Positions 57,608-64,000 of a stretch of 64,000 nt of DNA are shown one piece after another; the first letter of the stretch is position 1; the number at the start of each line of letters is the position of its first letter. The notes beneath the pieces were generated by a model. It saw nothing but the letters and a program-made list of their open reading frames with translations, did no database searches and was not told the origin of the DNA. Both the position numbers and the translations under genes were made by a program. This DNA comes from Oscillospiraceae bacterium. Lineage in GTDB: Bacteria; Bacillota; Clostridia; Oscillospirales; Ruminococcaceae. The DNA lies in assembly GCA_902766785.1 (NCBI GenBank), contig CACXEO010000048.1, positions 1-64,000 on the forward strand, read 5' to 3'.

Positions 57608-58675
57608 TTATTTCCCAATTGAGAAACGGTACTCGGTAGTAAAAGCATACAGGCTGCCCGCCCTCAAAACGGGGGACGGGAAGTTTTTATGTTTCATAGC
57701 GTTCGGGAAAAACTGGGTTTCCAGGCAGAAACCAGCATTCTTCCGGTAATGGACGCCGCCTTTTCCCGCTACTTTCTCGCTGAGGCCGTTGCCGCAGTAA
57801 AGCTGAACACAGGGTTTATTGGTATAAACCTCCATCTTAATCCCGGTAGTGGAGCAAAATGCCTCCGCCGCCAAAGACATGGGTTCACCCTCGGAACGGT
57901 TGAGAACAAAGTTATGGTCATAACCGCCGTATTCATTTAGAACAGGGTCATCTGCCCCGGCACGCTCTCCCAGCTTGTGGTACTCTAAAAAGTCAAAAGG
58001 CGTTCCCACAACGTCAGCTATTATCCCATTCGGAATGGTATCCGCACCACAGACAGTGTACTTCTCGGCGTTGAGTCTCAGTTCCTGGTCCCAAACCGTT
58101 TCCCCGCTGTCCTGTCCGGCAAGGTTAAAATAAGCATGGTTTGTCAGACTGCAGACAGTATCCCGGTCAGTAACAGCGCGGTAGTCAATAATGAGACCAT
58201 TTTTCTCCGTTACCCGGTAGACAACCGTCACATTAAGGTTACCCGGATAATTTTCCTCGCCGTCCGGGCTAAACAGGGTGAGTTTTAATTCTTCGCCTTC
58301 CTTACCTTGGGCAATTTCAGCATTCCAAACCTTTTTGTCAAAACCAATTTTCCCGCCGTGCAGGGAATGCTCGCCATCGTTTTTATAAAGCTGGTAGGTC
58401 TTGCCGTTGAGCTCGAACTCAGCGTTCCTGATCCTGCTGCCACAGCGTCCGATCAGCGCGCCCACAAATCCGCCCCGGGTTTCATACTCCCCAACCGTTT
58501 CATAGCCCAGCGCAACATCTTTGACCGAGCCGTCTTGATCCGGAACACGGATTGCAACAATTGTACCGCCGTAGTTTGTAATATCCACAGACATTCTGCC
58601 GTTATCCAGGGTGAACAGTTGTACATCAATTCCCGAAGTCGTAGTACCGAAAGGTTTTTTAGTAATTTTAGTCAT
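57608..58675 (-). CDS. galM: Aldose 1-epimerase (galactose mutarotase)
   Basis: The 355-residue protein has the family residues: NGRMSVDITNYGGTIVAI, GCGSRIRNAEF, GEHSLHGGKIGFDKK with a catalytic His, NHAYFNLAGQDSG with the second His, and a C-terminal GFCLETQFFPNAMKH with the catalytic Glu. It interconverts sugar anomers to feed galactokinase. It has its own promoter 70 bases upstream and is separate from galE by 170 bases. Confidence 0.93.
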   Translation of the reverse strand: MTKITKKPFGTTTSGIDVQLFTLDNGRMSVDITNYGGTIVAIRVPDQDGSVKDVALGYETVGEYETRGGFVGALIGRCGSRIRNAEFELNGKTYQLYKNDGEHSLHGGKIGFDKKVWNAEIAQGKEGEELKLTLFSPDGEENYPGNLNVTVVYRVTEKNGLIIDYRAVTDRDTVCSLTNHAYFNLAGQDSGETVWDQELRLNAEKYTVCGADTIPNGIIADVVGTPFDFLEYHKLGERAGADDPVLNEYGGYDHNFVLNRSEGEPMSLAAEAFCSTTGIKMEVYTNKPCVQLYCGNGLSEKVAGKGGVHYRKNAGFCLETQFFPNAMKHKNFPSPVLRAGSLYAFTTEYRFSIGK

Positions 58676-58744
58676 TCAATAACACTCCCTTGCTGAATCA
58701 AGCTTCTGACCGGCGGTCACAATTTGAAAATATGCTTATCTGTT

Positions 58745-58773
58745 ATTATAGCAAAAGAAACTGGGGGATTCAA
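58745..58773 (-). promoter_or_regulatory. Promoter of galM
   Basis: On the reverse strand TTGAAT (58773-58768) and TATAAT (58750-58745) are 17 bases apart, with TGC before the -10. Confidence 0.75.
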
Positions 58774-58847
58774 CCAATAATTTTCGTAACATTGCTAAAC
58801 CCGCCGTAAGCTTCGGATTGGATTGGCCCAAGCCAATGACCCGGGCT

Positions 58848-59852
58848 TTAACGCGGCCGGCTTTTGAGGATAAAATTCCAGCCGTCCCGGCACATTTCCT
58901 CAATCCCTTTTTGTGCCTTCCAATTAAAAAGCCGTTCCGCCTTGGCGGTATCCGCATAAGCAGAAGCAATATCGCCCGCACGCCGGGCAACTATTCGGTA
59001 TGGGATATGAACGCCATTCACTTTTTCAAACGCCTTTACAATTTCCAGCACACTGGTGCCATATCCAGTGCCGAGGTTGACCGGCTCTGCCCCCGTGTGT
59101 TCCGCGACGTAATCCAAGGCGGCGAGATGCCCTTTCGCCAGATCGACCACATGGATATAATCCCGCACCCCGGTGCCGTCCGGCGTATCATAATCGTCAC
59201 CGTACACCTTAAGCTCCGGCAGAATCCCGCACGCTACCTGCGCCACATAAGGCAGGAGATTGTTGGGAATGCCGTTGGGGCTCTCCCCAATCAACCCGCT
59301 TTCATGCGCGCCGATAGGATTGAAATAACGCAGGAGGACAGCGCTCCAGGACGGATCGGAACGGCATAGGTCCTTTAAAACCTGCTCGATCATCACCTTG
59401 GTATAGCCGTAAGGATTTGTGGCCGAGGTGGGGTATTCATCTCGAAACGGCACCGGATTATCCATGCCGTAAACAGTAGCGGAGGACGAAAAAACAATTT
59501 TTCTGCAGCCAGCCGCCTTCATCACGTCTAGAAGGGTCAGAGTCCCCGTAATGTTGTTCCAGTAATATTCCAACGGTTTTTCAACCGACTCCCCAACCGC
59601 CTTGTACCCGGCAAAGTGAATGACCGCATCGACCGGATTGTGGTCAAACACACCCTGCAGCCCACGGCGGTCAAGGATATCCATCTGGTAAAACTGAAGT
59701 TTTTTCCCTGTTATCTGCCGGATTTTATCAACAGCTTCCGCCTTGGAATTGCTGAGATTATCCACAATGACAACTTCATGTCCCGCATTAAGAAGTTCAA
59801 CGCAGGTATGGCTTCCAATAAAGCCTGCACCACCTGTTACCAATACTGTCAT
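58848..59852 (-). CDS. galE: UDP-glucose 4-epimerase
   Basis: The 334-residue SDR enzyme has NAD motif VTGGAGFIGSHTCVELL, SSSATVYG with the catalytic Ser/Thr, NPYGYTKVMIE with the YxxxK pair, and RYFNPIGAHESGLIGE. It interconverts UDP-glucose and UDP-galactose. ATG at 59852 follows AAAGGAAA. It lies 23 bases after galK and is cotranscribed with it. Confidence 0.95.
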   Translation of the reverse strand: MTVLVTGGAGFIGSHTCVELLNAGHEVVIVDNLSNSKAEAVDKIRQITGKKLQFYQMDILDRRGLQGVFDHNPVDAVIHFAGYKAVGESVEKPLEYYWNNITGTLTLLDVMKAAGCRKIVFSSSATVYGMDNPVPFRDEYPTSATNPYGYTKVMIEQVLKDLCRSDPSWSAVLLRYFNPIGAHESGLIGESPNGIPNNLLPYVAQVACGILPELKVYGDDYDTPDGTGVRDYIHVVDLAKGHLAALDYVAEHTGAEPVNLGTGYGTSVLEIVKAFEKVNGVHIPYRIVARRAGDIASAYADTAKAERLFNWKAQKGIEEMCRDGWNFILKSRPR

Positions 59853-59875
59853 ATTTTTATTTCCTTTCGAAACGG

Positions 59876-61153
59876 TTAATCAATCCGCACGCCGCCGCAG
59901 GGGCGGATGCGCAGGACATAGCAGCTTCCTTCACCGAATACCTGCTCCATTCCGCGGCGGTAAAATTCCACATCCTTAAGCGGTACATATGCCTGCAGGG
60001 TTCCAGCAAAGCCTCCCCCATGCACCCGAAAAATCCCCTTGCCTTTTAACAGCTGTTCTGACAGCGCAAGGCCCAGGGCAACGCCTTGTTCCGCAGTTGA
60101 TTTTGCGCTCACTACATTTTGAAGCTTGCAGTAAGAGGAGTGGCCCGATTCCTGCACCAGTTGTAAAAACGTCTTAAAATCGTTTCCCTTGAGCGCGGCA
60201 GCCTGTTTAAACACCCGCTCATTCTCCTCCTCAAAGTGGAGAGCCCGCAGGAAAGCACGGTCGCCGCCCGGCAGCTTCCGCAGCTCGGCTACCTGTTCCA
60301 GAAGGACGCTAGTATCCACTTCACGGAGCACCTCTTTGCCGAAGCAACCCGCCACAGAGCGCATCTCCGCCGGGATCGCCGCATATTCATCGGTTAAATC
60401 GGCGTGGCTACCGCCGGTGTTCACTACGCAAAGAGCATAACCCTGCTCTGTAAAATCATAAGAAATCTGTTCTACCAGCGGGTGGTACTGATCCTTAAAA
60501 TCAATCATCACTAATCCGCCGACCGAAGAGGCGGCCTGGTCCATCAGGCCGCAGGGCTTGCCAAAGTAGTTGTTTTCCGCATACTGGCCAATTTGCGCAA
60601 TGACGACTGGATTCACCCCACCACCGTTATACAGCCCACTTAGGATGGTACCTACCAGTACTTCGTAGGCAGCAGAAGATGAAAGTCCCGAACCAGCCAG
60701 TACATTTGAGGTAGTGTAGGCGGTAAAACTGCCTATTTTGTAACCGAGTTCCATAAACCGGGCGGCAATTCCCCTTACAAGGGCAGTTGAAGTATTTCTC
60801 TCCTCCTCTGCCGGTTCCAATTGGCCAAGCCGGACAACGTTTTCCTCATGCCCTTCAGATTTAATATGGATAACGCCGCTGTCATTGGGCGAGACAACGG
60901 CAATTACGTCGAGGTCAATTGATGCGGCAAGAACCCGCCCGCGCTGATGGTCGGTGTGATTTCCGCCGATTTCGGTCCGTCCCGGCGCACTGAATAGGAC
61001 AAGGTTCTCCTTATCTCCAAAGAGCGACACATATGTATCAACAGCGGAAAGATAGCGCCTTGTCTGCCGTTCAAGCTGTTCCGGGCCGTACAGGCGGAGA
61101 AGCGTTTCCTGGTATCCGCCATTCAGTCTCTGTTTCAGTTCTGTCTGGTTCAA
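59876..61153 (-). CDS. galK: Galactokinase
   Basis: TTG at 61153 follows AAAGGACG, giving 425 residues; the longer frame upstream has no site. GHMP features: the galactokinase signature APGRTEIGGNHTDHQRG, the ATP loop VLAGSGLSSSAAYEVLVG, GLMDQAASSVGGLVMIDF with the catalytic Asp, and RVHGGGFAGTLQAYV near the end. It phosphorylates galactose. A galT gene is not adjacent. It follows the FkbM-type gene by 13 bases. Confidence 0.94.
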   Translation of the reverse strand: MNQTELKQRLNGGYQETLLRLYGPEQLERQTRRYLSAVDTYVSLFGDKENLVLFSAPGRTEIGGNHTDHQRGRVLAASIDLDVIAVVSPNDSGVIHIKSEGHEENVVRLGQLEPAEEERNTSTALVRGIAARFMELGYKIGSFTAYTTSNVLAGSGLSSSAAYEVLVGTILSGLYNGGGVNPVVIAQIGQYAENNYFGKPCGLMDQAASSVGGLVMIDFKDQYHPLVEQISYDFTEQGYALCVVNTGGSHADLTDEYAAIPAEMRSVAGCFGKEVLREVDTSVLLEQVAELRKLPGGDRAFLRALHFEEENERVFKQAAALKGNDFKTFLQLVQESGHSSYCKLQNVVSAKSTAEQGVALGLALSEQLLKGKGIFRVHGGGFAGTLQAYVPLKDVEFYRRGMEQVFGEGSCYVLRIRPCGGVRID

Positions 61154-61166
61154 TGAATCACGTCCT

Positions 61167-62225
61167 TTACGGTACAAAATAATACAACGTATCCCAAGCG
61201 GGAACATAGGGGTGGTGCCTTAAAAAAACACGGTATTCCGGACGGTAGGAAAGCACCTGCGCCGGGATGGCAAACAGGTCACAAGTTCGGTGATAAGCAC
61301 TTACTGCAAGCTTTGGCATATAAGTTTGTACCTGCCGCCTGCATCCCTCCAGCGCTTCCCGTTCAGCCCCTTCAACGTCGAATTTAATGTAGGTAAGCGG
61401 TTCACTCACAGCCTCATCTACCGGAAGCACTTGAATCGTTGCCTGCGCCGCCGGGTCGATCGCAGAGCTGCGCCCAGCTTTCGCGTTGAAATTCAAAACC
61501 GCCTTCTTGTTCCAAACACCGTTTTGAAGCAGCCGGATATCCGGCACTCCCTGAAAGGAACGGGAAAGTTTCTTAAAGTTTTTACAGTTTGGCTCAAAGG
61601 CATACACCCTCTGGTAGCGGTTTTGGACTATCTGTAAAAATTCCGTCACCGTATCGCCGTCATAAGCTCCCAAATCAGCATAGCATTCCCGGGAACCTAA
61701 TGTCAAGATACACCGGTATGCTTCTTCCTTTGGCGTTTCACATTCATAGAGATATTCGGGCTTCCCGCTTATTTTGTAGGCGAGGACCGAGCAGAAAACG
61801 TGGCGGGACAACTCATCCGCCAGCACACTGTAAACCGCTTCAAACTCCTTAATATGTGCTTCAAAAAATGAACGGTCAAACAGATCGCCGCCAAACAAAG
61901 GAACGTCCGGCGCGTATAATTCGTTATCGGCCGCGATCCGTTTTATTTTTCCAACCAGCCCCGGCTCAAAGGCGGCGAAAGCCAGCAGGACGATCATCGG
62001 CCCAAAGCGCTTTTCGGCTTCTTCATACCGCAGCACCGGGTACCCCAGGAAACTATGCCCCCGCACATACTCGTCGCTTGCGAAGATACCCGCGACCGGG
62101 ATGCCGTAATTTTCACAAACGCGGTGGATTTTTTCACACCCGTCTCCCATTCCGTAAATAACGATAGGCCTATCAGCCTGCCGCAGGTATTCCCATAAAA
62201 ACTGTTTTTCAGGGATTAATTCCAT
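61167..62225 (-). CDS. FkbM-type methyltransferase domain protein
   Basis: ATG at 62225 follows AGGAGG, giving 352 residues. The N-terminal half has a Rossmann-like start (RPIVIYGMGDGCEKIHRVCENYGIPVAGIFASD) seen in sugar-biosynthesis-associated proteins. The C-terminal half has FkbM signatures: YADLGAYDGDTVTEFL, VYAFEPNCKNFKKL, and IKFDVEGAEREALEGCRR. Such enzymes methylate sugars or other small molecules; here the substrate is unknown. It lies between ftsH and galK in the same direction. Confidence 0.83.
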   Translation of the reverse strand: MELIPEKQFLWEYLRQADRPIVIYGMGDGCEKIHRVCENYGIPVAGIFASDEYVRGHSFLGYPVLRYEEAEKRFGPMIVLLAFAAFEPGLVGKIKRIAADNELYAPDVPLFGGDLFDRSFFEAHIKEFEAVYSVLADELSRHVFCSVLAYKISGKPEYLYECETPKEEAYRCILTLGSRECYADLGAYDGDTVTEFLQIVQNRYQRVYAFEPNCKNFKKLSRSFQGVPDIRLLQNGVWNKKAVLNFNAKAGRSSAIDPAAQATIQVLPVDEAVSEPLTYIKFDVEGAEREALEGCRRQVQTYMPKLAVSAYHRTCDLFAIPAQVLSYRPEYRVFLRHHPYVPAWDTLYYFVP

Positions 62226-62291
62226 TTTTCCTCCTGAAACAGGGAATCCCCATGCAGACGCACGGGGATTTTGTTTTGTATTCATTAATCT

Positions 62292-64000
62292 TTAGTGGCC
62301 TACTTCCCCATCCGGAAGATCCAAAGGATCGGAATTGTCAGAAGGTTGACGCTCTAACGGTTCCGGCGGAACAGGCGCCTTAGGAGCAACAGGTCCTTCC
62401 GGCACGTCGGGGCCTTCCACCCCCGTTACAGGCTCTGCTTTAAGTTCGCCGGTCATCAGCTTCTTGAATTCCTCGCCGTCAATCTTCTCGTGGCCGATCA
62501 AGTATTCCGCCACATTGATCATCTGGTCGCGGTGGGCTTCCAGAATATCTCGGCACTGTTCGTAAGCGCTGTCGATAATCTCCCTGATTTCCGCGTCAAT
62601 TTCAGCCGCCACATTTTCAGAGTAGTTGCGGGACTGGTTGAAATCGCGGCCGAGGAAAACTTCATGGTCAGCCTGCCCGTAAACGATGGTTCCCAGTTTT
62701 TCACTGAACCCGTAACGGGTGACCATATCGCGGGCAATTTTTGTCGCACGCTCAATATCATTGGAAGCGCCTGTGGAAATATCGTCAAGCATAAGGCTTT
62801 CCGCTACCCGGCCGCCCAGCAGGACAACCAGCTCTTCCTTCATCTCTTTTTTGCGCATATAGCTCTTATCCTGTTCGGGCAGGGACATGGTATAACCACC
62901 CGCCATTCCACGCGGAATAATGGAAACCTGATGAACGGGACTCTGAGTTGCACAATGGTAGGTGCAAACGGCATGCCCGGCTTCATGATAAGCCGTTAAT
63001 TTCTTTTCGGCCGGCGTAATCACGCGGGAGCGTTTTTCCGGCCCGGCAACAACCTTAATGGTCGCCTCTTCAATATCCTTTTCAATAATCGCTTTCCGGT
63101 TGTTACGGGCGGCGAGCAAAGCCGCCTCATTGAGCAGATTCTCAAGGTCGGCGCCGGTAAATCCGGCGGTCGACTTCGCGATAACGGAAAGATCTACGTC
63201 AAATCCCAGCGGTTTATTCCGGGCATGCACCTTCAGAATTTCCTCACGGCCTTTGACATCAGGGTAGCCGACCATAATCTCACGGTCGAAACGCCCCGGG
63301 CGAAGAAGCGCCGGATCGAGAATATCACGGCGGTTCGTGGCAGCGATAATGATAATCCCCTCGTTTGCCCCAAAACCGTCCATTTCCACCAGCAACTGGT
63401 TGAGAGTCTGCTCGCGTTCATCGTGTCCGCCGCCAAGACCCGCACCGCGGTGACGGCCAACAGCATCAATTTCATCGATGAAAATAATAGCAGGCGCGTT
63501 CTTCTTCGCCTGTTCAAAGAGGTCGCGGACACGGGAAGCACCTACGCCGACGAACATCTCAACAAAGTCGGAACCGGAAATGGAGAAAAACGGCACCCCC
63601 GCTTCACCCGCGACCGCTCTTGCAAGAAGGGTTTTACCGGTACCGGGAGGGCCCATCAGCAGGACGCCTTTCGGGATACGAGCGCCGAGTTCATTGAATT
63701 TTTTGGGATTTTTGAGGAAGTCTACAATTTCCACAAGCTCGGCCTTTTCTTCATCAGCACCAGCCACGTCAGCAAAGGTCGCCTTTTTCCCCTGAGTCAG
63801 GCCGTTTTTGGCGTTCATCTTGCCAAACTGGTTGATCTTTCCCCCGCCCTGCTGGCGCATGATGATAATCCAGAAAACAACCATCACACCGATCATCAGA
63901 AGCGTCGGTAAGAAATTAAGCAGCCAAGAGTTGTCCTGAATTGGCAGATAGTTAAATGTAATTTTACTGTCGGGATGCGCCGCGTTGTATTCCACCACCA
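62292..64000 (-). CDS. ftsH: ATP-dependent zinc metalloprotease FtsH (N-terminus cut by window end)
   Basis: The visible 568 residues start in the extracytoplasmic region, followed by the second membrane helix ([22 protein letters not shown]), the AAA+ module with Walker [14 protein letters not shown], Walker [12 protein letters not shown] and the second region of homology ([19 protein letters not shown]), then the protease domain with HEAGH zinc motif and the third ligand Asp in the [15 protein letters not shown] region. A Pro-rich acidic tail ([19 protein letters not shown]) ends it. It degrades membrane and short-lived proteins. Start is beyond 64000. Confidence 0.95.
   Translation of the reverse strand, partial: VVEYNAAHPDSKITFNYLPIQDNSWLLNFLPTLLMIGVMVVFWIIIMRQQGGGKINQFGKMNAKNGLTQGKKATFADVAGADEEKAELVEIVDFLKNPKKFNELGARIPKGVLLMGPPGTGKTLLARAVAGEAGVPFFSISGSDFVEMFVGVGASRVRDLFEQAKKNAPAIIFIDEIDAVGRHRGAGLGGGHDEREQTLNQLLVEMDGFGANEGIIIIAATNRRDILDPALLRPGRFDREIMVGYPDVKGREEILKVHARNKPLGFDVDLSVIAKSTAGFTGADLENLLNEAALLAARNNRKAIIEKDIEEATIKVVAGPEKRSRVITPAEKKLTAYHEAGHAVCTYHCATQSPVHQVSIIPRGMAGGYTMSLPEQDKSYMRKKEMKEELVVLLGGRVAESLMLDDISTGASNDIERATKIARDMVTRYGFSEKLGTIVYGQADHEVFLGRDFNQSRNYSENVAAEIDAEIREIIDSAYEQCRDILEAHRDQMINVAEYLIGHEKIDGEEFKKLMTGELKAEPVTGVEGPDVPEGPVAPKAPVPPEPLERQPSDNSDPLDLPDGEVGH

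Noticed and set aside
1..64000. CRISPR arrays, tRNA or rRNA genes
   Set aside because: No regularly spaced repeats, cloverleaf-type sequence or rRNA-like stretches were noticed on either strand.

Overview
The window reads as a chromosomal stretch from a strictly anaerobic, spore-former-type Clostridia bacterium, most likely an Oscillospirales/Ruminococcaceae relative. That placement is inference from gene content: two [FeFe]-hydrogenase-type proteins next to a Rex repressor, meso-diaminopimelate dehydrogenase, ThyX instead of ThyA, DUF4364 and DUF1540 proteins, a Na+-pump decarboxylase pair, a GH127 glycosidase, and strong AGGAGG-type ribosome sites with frequent TTG/GTG starts. No rRNA, tRNA or CRISPR array was seen.

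Layout. (1) 1-2601: the right end of an integrated element. It has a small reverse gene, a broken tyrosine-integrase remnant, a small 'YLSDL' protein and a large serine recombinase whose stop codon lies two bases from where coding sequence for the C-terminal third of the iron transporter FeoB resumes (2602-3342). The element therefore appears to split feoB. (2) 3460-8868: a redox/hydrogen operon made of a [2Fe-2S] thioredoxin-like ferredoxin, a PAS-containing sensory hydrogenase-like protein, a SpoIIE-type phosphatase, a group B-like [FeFe] hydrogenase and Rex. Its promoter is bracketed by a perfect 21-bp inverted repeat that looks like two Rex sites. (3) 8850-15416: FAD oxidoreductases, diaminopimelate dehydrogenase, a SLOG protein, a ribbon-helix-helix protein, PPK2 and DUF4364. 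(4) 15451-19204: tig-clpP-clpX, where trigger factor carries a histone-like Lys/Ala tail. (5) 19222-24983: a phosphoesterase, DUF1540, thrC and the rplS-lepB-rbgA-rnhB operon, in which RnhB is fused to a YraN nuclease domain. (6) 25191-33662: a PLP enzyme, two M42 peptidases, murD, a radical SAM protein and an amino-acid ABC transporter whose ATPase has lost its Walker B/catalytic residues. (7) 33717-37080: a GH127 enzyme and a divergent ArsR-type regulator with palindromes at both promoters. (8) 37968-41136: a three-gene glycerol-3-phosphate-oxidase-like operon. (9) 41135-48063: an eight-gene reverse operon running thyX-tmk-DUF2156-GNAT-DJ-1-formyl-THF cyclo-ligase-mltG-U32. (10) 48157-57505: a Cys-rich protein, pcrA, a second 'YLSDL' protein beside an XRE regulator, a GIY-YIG protein, Na+-pump subunits, MscS, a hemolysin-III protein, a DUF6125-like pseudogene and a FakA-like fragment. 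(11) 57608-64000: galM, galE, galK, an FkbM-type protein and ftsH, which runs off the window.

How the parts fit. The Rex operon links NADH/NAD+ state and probably H2 level to hydrogenase expression and to a phosphatase-based signal. Its dual operator over a consensus promoter is the clearest regulatory signal in the window. The recombinase-split feoB is the best candidate for an undescribed system: excision would restore an iron transporter, and a possible sigma-E-like promoter in front of the recombinase hints, weakly, at developmental control as in skin elements. Most other genes are housekeeping operons in conserved order.
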